From Amoebophrya sp. A120 (taxonomy: Eukaryota; Sar; Dinophyceae; Syndiniales; Amoebophryaceae): a stretch of 64,000 nucleotides of DNA. Shown piece after piece: positions 25,401 to 35,155 of the stretch (the first letter of the stretch is position 1; each line of letters opens with the position of its first letter). Under the pieces are notes generated by a model. The model made no database searches. It was not told the origin of the DNA and was given only the letters and a program-made list of their open reading frames with translations. Position numbers and translations under genes: made by a program. The stretch spans positions 229,371 to 293,370 of the forward strand of contig CAJINV010000007.1 of assembly GCA_905178155.1 (NCBI GenBank), read 5' to 3'.

Positions 25401-28400
25401 CGTGGACGCCTTCACAACCGACGTATTTGGCTTCGATAAGTTCTTGTCCTTGAAAATCTCCCGTTCCAAGGCGCGCGCCGTGGTTATCCTGTCTGTGTCG
25501 CACCTTTGACGAGAAGGACTATCGTGGTCAAGAACATCTTCCTCCTTTTGTTCCACAGTTGCTCCTATGAACTGCAAAAGTATCGCACTCGTATAAATGC
25601 ATTACAAATTTTCTCAGCATGATGAGAAATGAAATCTGTAATGCGGATTTACCATTAAGAAAAAGATTTGTAATGCATGACTGCAATACGAGTACGATAC
25701 TTTTGCACGGGATAGCTCCACTAGGACCTTCGTCTCGCAAAATTTCCGCGCGCTCGTCTTCAATAATATGATCCTGCTTGTTGCACTTCTTCTTGCTCGT
25801 TCCTGTGTCCGGTTTGGTATCCGCGGACGTCGTTCGCCACGCGTTGGACGAGGTCGGATCTTCATTGTTCAACAAATTCGAGGAGGAATTCGAACTCTTG
25901 TTCGTCGAAGATTTCACCGTTTTACTATTCGAAGACACATTATCCCGACTTGTGGATTTCGAAACAGTCTCGTCGTTCGCACCGCCCGTAGACGAGGATT
26001 CTGACCTGCCACGACCTATCAAATGTAAAAATGTCTGGGTCTGGAAGAATGCAACTTGTGATGCTGCATTTGGATTCCAGAAAAATCTGTATTGCATGAG
26101 TACCAAAAGGAATGCAATTTGTGCTATGCGGAGAGGGCATTTGTCATGCGGAATAGGCATCAAGAAGCTCTCAAAAAATCTGTGATGCTAGGGCATGCAT
26201 CACAGACATCAGGGCTCATGCAAAACGTGCATGACAAGTGTCAGAATCTTCCAGACCCAGGCACTTTTACATTTGATACGACCCGTGGACAACTTATCAG
26301 AACTTTGTTCGTCCTTCTCTTCCGTCGGGCTGGTGTTCGGAGTCGTGTCAGAGGAGGCGTTATCAAGTGCAAAAGTGTCTGGGTCTGGAAGAATGCAACT
26401 TGTGATGCTGCATTTGGATGTCTAAAAAAATTGTGTTGCATGAGCAGCAAAAGATTTCTATAATTTCGCTGCGCGGAGCGGGCATTTGTCATGCGGAATA
26501 GGCATTAGGAAGCCCTCTAAAAATCTGTGATGCTAGATCATGCATTAGAGGCATCATCGATCATACAAAATATGCATGACAAGTCTCAGAATCTTCCAGA
26601 CCCAGACATTTTTGCATTTGATAGGCGTAGGTGCCTTTCACGGAAATCGAGTCCGGCGTCTCGTTGCTGGTCGGCTCTTCCGAGGTGTTGATGTCTTGCG
26701 GTGGAGCAGGACTACTTCTATGCGGCGAAACCACAAATCCTCGATTCTTGTTCGATGCACCAGCACCGGCACTGCTGCCTTTCGACATAATTGTCGTCGC
26801 ACCATTTTGTTGAATATGCTTCTTGGCCCCCGCAACCAGAGCGTGCGTGTTGCTGTTCCGGTTTTTCTCCAGGATTCGTCTCCGCATGGTCTCCCGGTCT
26901 TGCTGCCGACTACTAAGCAGCAACTCATCGTCTACGGAGGACAACAAATCCGGCACGACAGAATGCGTCTCCCCCGGTCCGGATCCGGTATTGGTCAGAT
27001 CCTGATCCCGTTCGCGCTCGACCCTTTCCTCCTCTTTCTGGCGCAGCGTGAACGTATCATCCGACCGATTTCCGTCCGATCGGTTTTCGCTACTGGTGGT
27101 GTTCGTGGCGGACGGGCGCAGCGCGTCTTCGCTGTTCACCTGGGAATTGCTCGAAGTCTCATCGTATCAAATGCAAATATGTCTGGGTCTGGAAGGATGT
27201 AGGATTTGTCATGCCAGTTTCCATGACCCATGAGGTCTGTAATGCAGCACCCGGCATGACAGATTCTGTGGGATCTCTAACTCTATCAATATCATGCCTA
27301 TCCTGCATGAGAAATTCCCTCTCAACTTGTTAAAAAAGGACGGCTGTTGGTAACCATGCAACACAGATTTTTTGCATCATTCAGGTTTGGCATGACAAGT
27401 TGCCATCTTCCAGACCCAGATGACATATTTGCAATGCATACATCGGATTTGTAGTCGGAAATGGAATTCTATGAATTGCAAAAGTATCGCACTCGTATAA
27501 ATGCATTACAAATTTCCTCAGCATGAGAAAAAAAAATTGTAATGCTGATTTACCTTAAGAAAGAGATTTGTAATGCATGATTGCAATACGAGTATCAGAT
27601 ACTTTTGCACAGGATAAATTCGCCGACATGCGGAAGTTGTTCGGGGACCGCGACCCGTCGTTGCTGTCCGTGTAATTGTATCAACTGCAAATATGTCTGG
27701 GCATGGAAGATTCTGAGACCTGTTTGCACGTTTTGCATGAGCCATGACGTCTGTGGCGCATGCTCTAGCATCACAGGTCTTATTTTGAGGGATTCTTGAT
27801 GCCTAGTATTCCGCATGACAAACGCCCTCTACTCTGCGTAACCAACATTAGATTCCTTTTGCTGCTCATGCAACACAGATTTGTTTGAAATCTAAACGCA
27901 GCATCACAAGTTGTAACCTGCTTCCAGACCCACACGACATATTTGCAATGCATAAATTGAGGGGTAATTTCTCCTCGGATCCCTCCGCAGACACCATCGG
28001 GTGAAAGGACACCGTGGATCTCTTATCCAAGAAAAAAACGCTGTTAGTGTAAGTTTGTGATGCGCAACATGCAAGATGATTGCGTCTGTCATGCTTGGCA
28101 TGCATTGTAGGGCCCATTAAAGGGCGTTTTCACGTACTATCTGCGCATGACAGGTTTTTGCTGTCATGCCAGACAGATTTGTAATGCTGCTCCTCCAAAA
28201 AAGTTACACCTACAACGTTTTTTTCTTGGATATCTCTGTCGCTCCGGGTAGGAATCGAGTTCCGGCGAGCTCGGGACAGGCCGGCCGCTTTTGTCCTGGC
28301 CGCGGGCGCTGTCCGCTGACCGGTGCTTCTTCTTCAGCACGCCCTTGATCTTCTTCGGATGCTGCTGGGTGTCATTATTTGGAGCTCGTCCCGCTGACGA

Positions 28401-31400
28401 CGTTCCCGACGTCCCGGCGATGTGAGAGAGAGACCTCAAATCCGCTAAGTTCTTGCTGCTATCGGAGCTCGTCCCCCCCTGCTTTGACGACCCGTTGTTC
28501 GATCCAGAAGAACTGCTGCCAGAAGACTCCTTTATCCAAGAAAAAAACACCATCACAATCACATTTGGGAGGTTTTGCATCAGAAATTTGTTTCGCGGGA
28601 CAGACTTCTCTTGTATTGCAAGAACATATAGGGAAAGCGCCTACAAGTGTTGACTGTGATGCATTTTTGCGCATGACAAAAATTTTTGTATTGCACAAAT
28701 GTGCAAAAGTGATTGTGATGATGTTTTTTCTTGGATATCCTTACTGGTCTTATCAGTACTAGAATCGGTCCCGCCCGGCGATAAGTCCTATCAAATGCAA
28801 ATATGTCTGGGTCAGGAAACTTGTGATGGTGAAATGTGCATCATGGAAACACTTCCGAATGCAGTCCAGCATGAGAACTTTCCGCGGCGCTTTCTCATAG
28901 GCAGTTCGCATGAGAAACTGCGTTTTTGCATGACAAAAATGGCTGCGGCTTTTGTCGGTTCTGCAATACAGATTTCCCACGAATGTAAAGCTAGCATTAC
29001 AAGTTCCAACTTTCCAGACCCAGACATTTTTGCACTTGATAAGTCCGGCCGAGGACCGATGATCACCTCGACGAAGGGCGTGCGCTGGCGGGGATTTTGA
29101 TGTTGGTCCACGACCTCTTCGTCGACTTTCGGAAGGAGGGTTTCCTTCTCCCCGAGGAACCGCATATGTCCACCAGTGTGTTGGTCCAGCGGCAAGTGAT
29201 CCGACAGCAAGGTTTGGTTCATCACGACCGGTTGCTGTTGAAGATGCTCATCTTCTGTAGCTGCTGTTTTCACTGCCCTCGCTTGATGTTGATGTTCCCC
29301 GCTTCTCTGACGCTCCAGCTCCACGCGGAAATCCACCGGCGTGAAGCAATCCAGGTTCGGGTTCGTCATTACTGTAGGCGTAATTACATTCATAGGTGTA
29401 GCTGCTGCTGCTCTACTACGCTCGGAACGACTTCTGCTTGCCGCAGCTACCGGCGTAGTAGCTAGACCCGGTTGATTTTCAACATGGTTCCTCGGGGAAG
29501 GTCTTGCTTGCGCTGGGATTTGTTGTTGTTGATGTCCAACTTGTTGCGCAACAGCAGTCTGCTGCAGCTGCTGCTGACTATCCTGCAACATCAGCCCCGG
29601 GCTCCCGGTATTTGTGATAATTCCCGAAGTGGTATTCATCACAGCTGTGTGCTCTTGCTGAGCAGTCTGCTCTTGCAGGAACTGCGGATCGTAAGGTACC
29701 CCGCCAATGTAATCCTGCAGTTGCAGTTGCACGGGCCTGTCATTCAGCATCTCTTTTTCGTCCACCCCGTTGCTGCACTGCACCCGAATATCTGCCAACT
29801 GCGCAAACTCGCTTTCCGACGGCTGGTTTAACTCGTTTTCGTGGAGCTTTTGCGCGGCACGCTCCGCATTGCCGAGCGCGTAGCTCGCGGCCGCCATCAC
29901 GTTTTGCAAATCCGAAATCACCGAGTTCAGCGCCAGCTGCGCATTCCGCACGTCCTGCGTCTGCGACTGCGCGGACGTTGGTGAAGCCGCGGAGTTCATA
30001 TTCTGCTGGGCCGCAAGGGTGGTCGCCGCGGCAATGCTGTTGGCTTGCTGCTGCAGCGCGAGTAACGGAGAGGGCAGGTTTAACGGGTAGGCAGATGTTG
30101 CACCAAGTGCAGTTGCAGGAGCTTCTTGTCCTTGTGTGGTAGTGACTACAAAGTCTCCTGGCGACCCAGACCCGCTGTGTGCGGAGGATGAGCCAGCCGG
30201 TCCTGTGGCGGACCCACTGGGATTATTGACAGTGTTGTTCAGAAATTGAACGTTTCCAGCGCCGGTCGTCTGCTGCTGCTGGTGCTGTCCCTGAGACGGG
30301 ATCATTACATCCGCCATTTGCCCAAACCGCTGCACCTGCCTGGTCGTAGTTTCCAGCGACATCATCCTCTGAATGGTGGTCGTCTGTTCGTGCAAATTCA
30401 TCTGGTGCGACACCTCGTCCGTCGTTTGCCGCACGACCTGTATCCTCTGCAAAAGTATCGTACTCGTACTAATTGCATTTATGCATTACAAATCTAGTTC
30501 CTAAGGCAAATCTGCATTACAAATTCAATTTGTAATGCTGAGCCAATTTGTATTGCAATTTATACTAATACGTTACTTTTGCAGTGCATAACCTGGTGCT
30601 GGTGCTGGTGTGAGGAGGAGAACTGCTGCGAAGACGTTTGCTGCTGCTGCTGTTGAAACAACTGCTGTGATTTTTGCAACTGCTGTTGTCCCCCAGGTTG
30701 TTGTTGAGCTCCTACAGCAATACTTCCACTATGGGTCTGCAGCTCCGGGTACTGATATGGATTGCAAAAATGTCTGGGTCTGGAAGGTTGCAACCTGTCA
30801 TGCTAATTCTCGATCATGCAAAAATCTGTGTTGCATGATCACCAATAAAGCTGTTCACTTTTGAGCAGGCCGAGAGGCAGTTTCTCATGCGGAAAAGGCA
30901 TGGAAAAGATCTCACAGAATCTGTGATGCTAGGGCATGCATCACAGACCTCACACGTCATGCAAAACGTGCATGACAAATGTTGCATTCTTCCAGACCCA
31001 GACATTTTTACATTTGATAACTGAGATGTTGCCACATAATGCTCCTCCAGCGTCGCGCCGGAACTCGAAAACGAATTATCAAAGAAAAAAAGTTCGTCAC
31101 GATCACTCATGCGCATTCTTGCAATACAAAACTGTTTGTCATGCGTAAAAATGCATCACAGCCAAACTTCATTGGGGATTTCCCTAGTGTTTCTGCAATA
31201 CAAGGAAAGTTTATGATGCTGAGAAAATTTGTAATGCAAAACCTGCAAGTTAGTGACTGTGACAAACTTTTTTCTCTCCATACGAATCCCCGACTTTGTA
31301 TTCGCGGTTGAAGATTTTCGTTTTGTTCTGCGAGACTGGCATCTGGGAAATTGTTGTTCCGAAATAAGGGGAAGATGTTGAAGCTCCTGCTTGTTGGTTG

Positions 31401-34400
31401 TTGTACTCATAGGTCGCCATGCTTATATTCTTGTTCCCTGCTGCAACTCCTGGGGACGACGGAGAGAAGCTGCTGGAAGCCCCACCCGCGTTTTGCTGCA
31501 GTAGTGTCATCATCTCGTAGTTTTCCCCGCCGCCAGCATGTGACGAAGACGCAGGACCAGGAGATCTTCCGTCGCTTTGCATCATCTGCTTGTTCCTACT
31601 TTGATGTTCCCCTTGATCATGTACTAGTGCAACACCTTTATTGCTGGTGTCGAAGAAGTGCCTGCGCCTCCCGACATCATGGTCCGTCAAGTTCTCCGAC
31701 TGCGAGCGAACTAACCTGCTTATCAAATGCAAATATGTTGTCCGGGTCTGGAAATTTGTGATGCTAAAATGTGCATGATGAAAACGCTTCCTTATGCGGC
31801 AGAGCATGACAAGTTTGCAGAACGCTTTCTCGTACGCCCTCCGCATGACAAATTGCGTTTTCGTAAGACAAGAAAGGCTACGACTTGTTTTGTTCGTCAT
31901 GCAATACAGATTTCACAGGACGCTGAATGTAAGGCCAGCAATACAAGTTCCAACTTTTCAGGAGACCCAGACTTATTTACATTTGATACTGCTATTGATG
32001 ATCCGATGCGTTTCCTTGCTATTTTTCGTCGCGGTTCTCTCCGAAATTTCGTTCAGCTGTGGAGCGAATTGCTGGTGGTGTATGCGAAGAAAAAAGTGTT
32101 ACAGTTACACATATAGTCTATGCAAGACCGGCAACACAGATAACCTTTCTCATGCAGGAAACGCTTGGGAGCCTCGCTTCCTTCCTGTTTTCCCTTATGA
32201 TCTTCGCATTACAAGTTTTCCCTGCCATCATCATCATCATCATTGAGACGGACCCCCTGTGGTCGTCCTCACGGTGTCGTCTTGGCCCTAGGCTGTTTCG
32301 GACAGATGTTGGTTGTGTCCGGCAAGAGGACGGCTCTGCGTGGGCAAATGTTGGTAATGTCCAGCAAGAACTCTTCCGTGGCCCCATTTATTTTCTGCCA
32401 CACAGAGAAAATTTGTGATGCAGAAACTCCAACAAATGTGTAACTGTATGTAACACTTTTTTCTCGTGATATGGTGGTCCGAGGGACTAGTACAAGAACC
32501 AGGAGACACGTTATTTGAATTTGACACGGGCGTCGCGTGTACGCTGAGCTTGTTGTGCTGGTACTGCTGCTGTTCTTGTAAGCCGCCAGTAGTTGCACCG
32601 ATTGAGATTTTGCCACTGCTGTTATCCTGAGTAAAAACGTACCCACACCATAGTCAAGTTGGGGAATCGGCTAGACAAATCCACAAGTTTTGGCTGTTTT
32701 GCATGACAAATTTGGATTCGTAGTGTAGTGCTGTTTGAGCTAGCTCAGCAGCATCACAGATCTAGGATGCCATGCTGATTGGAGCATGACAAATTGCACA
32801 ACACGATTGGAAAATGCTTCTCATGGAGCTCCGCATGAGAAAGATTTTCAGCATGCAGATTTGCATTACAACTATGGGGTGGGGACGTTTTCAAATAGGA
32901 TAGCTGTTCGGAGTGGTTCTACTATTATTTTGACTCATCTGCTGGTATGGATGTGTCAGAGTTGAAATCGACAAAGTTGAAATAATTTGTCATGCATAAA
33001 ATGGATGCTAGCTGGAGCCCAGTTTTCAAGTGGCGCATGACAAATTTCGGCGGTCCCTAAATGCAGTTTGTCATGCTGTTTAGGCAAAGAAGAGCGATTT
33101 TCTCGTGCTACTTTAGCAGCTCGAGCTGTCACCCCAAACAGGCTTACAGTCGGCCTCACTTGCCTGCTCTGCAACACACGCGCCTCGGGTCATGCATTTT
33201 ATGCATTACAAATTATTTCAACTTTGACGATTTCAAACCTGACGCTTCCATAGCTGGCGCTGATCAGTTACAACTCGCCGGTTGTTGTTCGGGGTGAAAG
33301 CAAGTCCTCCATTCTGATCGAAACCTTGAAGCTGCGCCAGTTGCGGGTGAAGATGTTGACCATTCGTCTGGGTCGCGAAGTTCTGGTGTTCGTCAACGTG
33401 AGATAAGTTTGGTGTCCGAAACTGCTGCTGAATATTAAATCCGTCCGCATTTTTGTAATAGTTCTCTTGGCTACTACTACTTCCCGAAGCAGCTGGAGCT
33501 GCTCCCTGGATGCTGCGGCCCACCAAGCTCGTACCCTGCATCCTGCCCATAATGTCGTGCGTCGCAGCCACCGTGGAAGCCGTTCCGCTGCCGTCCGAGC
33601 GACAGCCGTCGCCCCCCGGGGTGCTCGGCTTCAGTAGAGAAGACGTGTTCGCCGCCGTGGGCGGTTGTACAAGCTGTTGGCTATGCATTGCAAAAGTATC
33701 GTACAAGTAGAAATAGCATTACAAATTTTTCCAGAAACAAAAATGGAATTTCTAATGCTGAATTCGCTAGGAAGCCAGATCTGTCATGCATGACTGCATT
33801 TCATACGAGTACCATAGTTTTGCGGTGGATATTGGCGCGGATGGGACGACATTGAGGAAATTCGATTCCTTGTTTCATCATCGCGGTAAGTGCCACCCAC
33901 GATTTCGCTGGTCGTGCTATCCGGCTTCATAGAAGTCATGGAAGTAGAAGATTTTCTTATCCACTGCAAATATCGATCTGGATCTGGAAGGATTATACAG
34001 AGGTTTTTTGTAATGCAGCTTTCGCGTGTTACCCCAGGAGGTTTGGCATGCAGCACGCCCTAGCATGATAACAGGCTCTGAAATATTAAAGTAGGTCTCT
34101 TAATATATAATGCGTCATCCGCATGAGGCAATAAAGCCCTTCTTTCGGTGGCCAGAACTGGTGTCCAGCTCCTTTTGGCTTCCATGCATGACAGATTTCT
34201 GTGCGAAGTGAAAAGCGCATCACAGGCTCGCATGATCGTGATCCTTACAGAGGACCCAGATAACATCATTTGCATTTGATATTTCTACCATGTTCAACAT
34301 CGCTTCTATGTTCCGAGTATAGCCCTCGGAAAGAACGGTGCTCCTTGTTGGAAGTAGCGTGGATAATCATTCCGCTCGGTGGACTATCAAATGTAAAAAT

Positions 34401-35155
34401 GTCTGGGTCTGGAAGATTGCCAGGTTTGTGATGCAAATTTTGCATGACCAATGACGCCTGTAATGCATGCGGTAGCATCCCGGATTTTTCGAAGGCTTTC
34501 TGATGCTTATTCCGCACGAGAAATGCCCTCCCCATGTAGCACAAACTGGACTCCTTTTGCTAGTCATGCAATACAGATTTTTTTGGAAACCAAAGACAGC
34601 ATCACAAGTTACCACCTTCCAGACCCAGACATTTTTCAATTTGATATGGACTTATGTTGTCGCACGCTGTCGTCGAGGAGACTCGCTCTGTCGAACCGCC
34701 GCCTTGTATGAGAGTGCACAACCCCCCCTCCCCCTCATTTGCCATGCAAAATCCCAAATCCAGTCTGTTCCTCATGGCAGTGTTTGCATGACAAATTCGG
34801 ATGTTGGCCCAAATAGCCCTACACTCCAGCGTAATAAACTTGTCATGCAACAGCGGCATTCTTGCTGATGCTTTTATTGCCGTTCATGCTATACAAATGA
34901 GGGGGACGAGGGGGAGTTGTGCATTGTCATACCCCCTGTCGTCGTGGAGATGGCGCTGATCAGCGTCCCTGTATGATCTTCGCTGAAAACCTTTCGATAC
35001 GCTGCCATGGGAAGATTTTCTCCCTCCGGATGGGGGTAATTATATGGTCCTTGCTGTGTTGATGTCCTCATCTCGGAGGTGGGCGTAGAAGCTGCTGCTG
35101 GCGCACCTCCCTGCTGGGAGGACGACCTCTGTTCTTGCGAAGTGGAAGATGACAT
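10401..35155 (-). CDS. Gene 2: giant RING-H2 finger protein, 50 exons
   Basis: Probable E3 ubiquitin ligase of about 3,367 residues. Exon blocks: 34932-35155 (ATG), 34647-34706, 34282-34384, 33832-33957, 33253-33681, 32903-32945, 32472-32622, 31989-32080, 31283-31720, 31020-31076, 30591-30755, 29042-30440, 28738-28788, 28233-28532, 27955-28023, 27617-27678, 27441-27469, 26624-27164, 26279-26360, 25715-26016, 25285-25565, 24949-25133, 24576-24634, 24127-24296, 23859-23914, 23498-23580, 23150-23246, 22857-22914, 22632-22647, 22263-22347, 21983-22114, 21373-21676, 21081-21272, 20765-20823, 20027-20461, 19633-19858, 19359-19395, 19048-19113, 18729-18778, 18081-18446, 16555-16679, 16228-16294, 15699-16061, 15356-15437, 13743-13844, 13115-13470, 12433-12595, 12001-12188, 11432-11763, 10401-11281 (TAG). 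There are 47 introner introns and two GT-AG introns. The N-terminal two thirds are low-complexity Gln/Ser/Asn/Thr. The last roughly 900 residues look globular. The RING-H2 ligands are C3312, C3315, C3335, H3337, H3340, C3343, C3354 and C3357 (C-x2-C...C-x-H-x2-H-x2-C-x10-C-x2-C). The substrate is unknown. Confidence 0.85.
11282..11431. mobile_element. Introner, family C
   Basis: Gene 2 intron 49, the last one; 150 bp; TSD CGGAC/CCGAC (one mismatch). Confidence 0.86.
11764..12000. mobile_element. Introner, family F
   Basis: Gene 2 intron 48; 237 bp; TIR intact (TATGGCG / CGCCATA). The flanks TCGGA and GCTGG do not match, so the duplication has been lost, yet the frame still fits. Confidence 0.84.
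12189..12432. mobile_element. Introner, family A
   Basis: Gene 2 intron 47; 244 bp; TSD AGACC exact. Confidence 0.9.
12596..13114. mobile_element. Introner, family A, interrupted
   Basis: Gene 2 intron 46; 519 bp, of which 249 bp is a foreign insertion (12640-12888). TSD TCGGG is exact. The two halves align with the uninterrupted copy at 59909. Confidence 0.88.
12640..12888. mobile_element. 249-bp GC-rich insertion inside an introner
   Basis: It is bounded by direct repeats ACTTG at 12635-12639 and 12889-12893 and splits an A-family introner. It begins with (GTTG)n-like sequence and a stretch, GGATAGCGCCTGTC, faintly like a tRNA D-arm and anticodon arm, so a SINE is possible. There are no TIRs and no open frame. 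Its identity is uncertain. Confidence 0.6.
13471..13742. mobile_element. Introner, family A
   Basis: Gene 2 intron 45; 272 bp; TSD GCTGA exact. The plus-side TIR carries a small insertion (ATATCCCTGGATGTCTGG). Confidence 0.88.
13845..15355 (-). other. Canonical GT-AG intron of gene 2 containing a satellite
   Basis: Gene 2 intron 44; 1,511 bp. The donor reads TTCAGAA|GTATAGTGG and the acceptor AACTCCCAG|CTACCC. Joining them continues the frame as ...DFRTTQDDSG. It has no TAT/ATA termini. About 770 bp is a hairpin-unit array. A roughly 60-bp copy of its own 3' splice region and the next exon's start lies at 15116-15170. Confidence 0.8.
14337..15115. repeat. Array of short GGCCATCACTTTTGCCC stem-loop units
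   Basis: Roughly a dozen units of about 50-60 bp. Each pairs TGGCCATCACTTT with AAAGTGATGGCCA around GCCCGACCGG. The spacing is irregular. Open frames on both strands here translate the repeat only. Confidence 0.88.
15438..15698. mobile_element. Introner, family A
   Basis: Gene 2 intron 43; 261 bp; TSD GACAA exact. Confidence 0.9.
16062..16227. mobile_element. Introner, family C
   Basis: Gene 2 intron 42; 166 bp; TSD CATGA exact. Confidence 0.9.
16295..16554. mobile_element. Introner, family A
   Basis: Gene 2 intron 41; 260 bp; TSD AACAG exact. Confidence 0.9.
16735..17861. mobile_element. Nested transposon with 8-bp target duplication
   Basis: The 1,127-bp insertion splits an A introner and is bounded by TGCATGCA at 16727-16734 and 17862-17869. 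Imperfect inverted termini share GCTGAGTTG and TGAATTG blocks. An 8-bp duplication is typical of hAT elements. No transposase is visible, so it would be non-autonomous. The left part is AT-rich and the centre (17100-17480) is strongly GC-rich. Confidence 0.7.
16951..17060. repeat. Cluster of ATCACGTGAT-like palindromes
   Basis: Alternating ATCACGTGAT and CATGTGATTATCACGTGA words are repeated several times in 110 bp within the nested element. CACGTG is a common E-box-like core, but function here is unknown. Confidence 0.75.
18447..18728. mobile_element. Introner, family B
   Basis: Gene 2 intron 39; 282 bp; TSD TCGCA exact. Confidence 0.9.
18779..19047. mobile_element. Introner, family A
   Basis: Gene 2 intron 38; 269 bp; TSD GAATG exact. 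Confidence 0.9.
19114..19358. mobile_element. Introner, family A
   Basis: Gene 2 intron 37; 245 bp; TSD CGTTT exact. A small deletion removes part of the left subterminal region (GTCTGGGCCTG joins GTCATGC directly). Confidence 0.88.
19396..19632. mobile_element. Introner, family F
   Basis: Gene 2 intron 36; 237 bp; TSD GAAGG/AAAGG (one mismatch). Confidence 0.88.
19859..20026. mobile_element. Introner, family C
   Basis: Gene 2 intron 35; 168 bp; TSD GGATC exact. Confidence 0.9.
20462..20764. mobile_element. Chimeric introner, B-type left end and I-type right end
   Basis: Gene 2 intron 34; 303 bp; TSD GCAGT/GCAGG (one mismatch). The left terminus reads TATCATATGTAAAAACGTCC (family B). From about 20495 the sequence is family I, ending GGGGAGGGGAGATTTTTCC..CAATA. 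The two ends are therefore not inverted repeats of each other beyond the TAT/ATA. Confidence 0.82.
20824..21080. mobile_element. Introner, family A
   Basis: Gene 2 intron 33; 257 bp; the flanks AGCAA/AACAG match poorly. The left TIR is altered (TATGCATTTCAAATATGTCT). Confidence 0.83.
21273..21372 (-). other. Canonical GT-AG intron of gene 2
   Basis: Gene 2 intron 32; 100 bp, AT-rich. Donor GCGGAAA|GTAGAGG, acceptor TATCCCGCAG|GTCAAGG. Without it the frame meets TAG shortly after the donor. With it the frame continues into the Ser/Asn-rich next exon. It has no TIRs. Confidence 0.85.
21677..21982. mobile_element. Introner, family G
   Basis: Gene 2 intron 31; 306 bp; TSD AACAT exact; long TIRs, TATGGAAGTGTCAGAATCGA and partner. 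Confidence 0.9.
22115..22262. mobile_element. Introner, family C
   Basis: Gene 2 intron 30; 148 bp; TSD CTCGT exact. Confidence 0.9.
22348..22631. mobile_element. Introner, family B
   Basis: Gene 2 intron 29; 284 bp. The right terminus is mutated (GCTCCGAGTA in place of ACTCAGGATA) and the flanks GCGTT/GTGCT match poorly. Confidence 0.82.
22648..22856. mobile_element. Introner, family D
   Basis: Gene 2 intron 28; 209 bp; TSD AACAA exact. It lies only 16 nt from the neighbouring B element. Confidence 0.9.
22915..23149. mobile_element. Introner, family F
   Basis: Gene 2 intron 27; 235 bp; TSD CCGGA exact. Confidence 0.9.
23247..23497. mobile_element. Introner, family A
   Basis: Gene 2 intron 26; 251 bp; TSD ATCAA exact. 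Confidence 0.9.
23581..23858. mobile_element. Introner, family A (diverged)
   Basis: Gene 2 intron 25; 278 bp; TSD ACCAC exact. The TIRs carry several changes (AATATATCTGAGTCCGG). Confidence 0.88.
23915..24126. mobile_element. Introner, family E
   Basis: Gene 2 intron 24; 212 bp; TSD GATTA exact. Confidence 0.9.
24297..24575. mobile_element. Introner, family B
   Basis: Gene 2 intron 23; 279 bp; TSD ACAAA exact. Confidence 0.9.
24635..24948. mobile_element. Introner, family G
   Basis: Gene 2 intron 22; 314 bp; TSD GCGAC exact. Confidence 0.9.
25134..25284. mobile_element. Introner, family J
   Basis: Gene 2 intron 21; 151 bp; TSD GCTGA exact. Only copy of its family here. Confidence 0.88.
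25566..25714. mobile_element. Introner, family C
   Basis: Gene 2 intron 20; 149 bp; TSD GGAGC exact. Confidence 0.9.
26017..26278. mobile_element. Introner, family A
   Basis: Gene 2 intron 19; 262 bp; TSD GGTCG exact. Its body runs opposite to the copy at 34385. Confidence 0.9.
26361..26623. mobile_element. Introner, family A
   Basis: Gene 2 intron 18; 263 bp; TSD ACGCC exact. It is nearly identical in the body to the copy at 57391, so probably a recent insertion. Confidence 0.9.
27165..27440. mobile_element. Introner, family A
   Basis: Gene 2 intron 17; 276 bp; TSD CGATG exact. Confidence 0.9.
27470..27616. mobile_element. Introner, family C
   Basis: Gene 2 intron 16; 147 bp; TSD GAATT exact. 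Confidence 0.9.
27679..27954. mobile_element. Introner, family A
   Basis: Gene 2 intron 15; 276 bp; TSD CAATT exact. Confidence 0.9.
28024..28232. mobile_element. Introner, family D
   Basis: Gene 2 intron 14; 209 bp; TSD AGAGA exact. Its body is the reverse complement of the D copy at 22648. Confidence 0.9.
28533..28737. mobile_element. Introner, family D variant
   Basis: Gene 2 intron 13; 205 bp; TSD AAGGA exact. The TIR continues ACACCATCACAATCAC, unlike the other D copies. Confidence 0.88.
28789..29041. mobile_element. Introner, family A
   Basis: Gene 2 intron 12; 253 bp; TSD GGACT exact. It follows the longest exon block (1,399 nt). Confidence 0.9.
30441..30590. mobile_element. Introner, family C
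   Basis: Gene 2 intron 11; 150 bp; TSD CAGGT exact. Confidence 0.9.
30756..31019. mobile_element. Introner, family A
   Basis: Gene 2 intron 10; 264 bp; TSD TCAGT exact. Confidence 0.9.
31077..31282. mobile_element. Introner, family K
   Basis: Gene 2 intron 9; 206 bp; TSD ATTCG exact. The termini resemble D (A-rich run) but the GTTCGTCACGATCAC core is distinct. Confidence 0.88.
31721..31988. mobile_element. Introner, family A
   Basis: Gene 2 intron 8; 268 bp; TSD AGCAG exact. Small indels in both TIRs (TGTTGTCCGGGTCTGG). Confidence 0.89.
32081..32471. mobile_element. Introner, family E, interrupted
   Basis: Gene 2 intron 7; 391 bp against about 212 for E. TSD CACCA exact. The excess is a 167-bp insertion at 32228-32394. 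Confidence 0.89.
32228..32394. mobile_element. 167-bp insertion with a (CAT)n end
   Basis: It is bounded by CTGCCA at 32222-32227 and 32395-32400 inside an E introner. One end is a (TCA)5-6 run. On the minus strand this is a 3' (ATG)n tail, as SINE-like retroposons can have. An internal ACCAACATNTG motif occurs twice. Confidence 0.6.
32623..32902. mobile_element. Introner, family B, reverse orientation
   Basis: Gene 2 intron 6; 280 bp; TSD ACAGC exact. Its body is the reverse complement of the copy at 4774. Confidence 0.9.
32946..33252. mobile_element. Introner, family G
   Basis: Gene 2 intron 5; 307 bp; TSD CCAGC exact. Confidence 0.9.
33682..33831. mobile_element. Introner, family C
   Basis: Gene 2 intron 4; 150 bp; TSD GCCAA exact. 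Confidence 0.9.
33958..34281. mobile_element. Introner, family A (diverged, long)
   Basis: Gene 2 intron 3; 324 bp; TSD AGAAA exact. The TIR starts TATCCACTGCAAATATCG. The extra length is spread through the interior. Confidence 0.88.
34385..34646. mobile_element. Introner, family A
   Basis: Gene 2 intron 2; 262 bp; TSD GTCCA exact. Confidence 0.9.
34707..34931. mobile_element. Introner, family H
   Basis: Gene 2 intron 1; 225 bp. TIRs TATGAGAGTGCACAAC and TATGACAATGCACAAC. The flanks GGGGG/CAAGG do not match; the frame fits. Confidence 0.84.
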
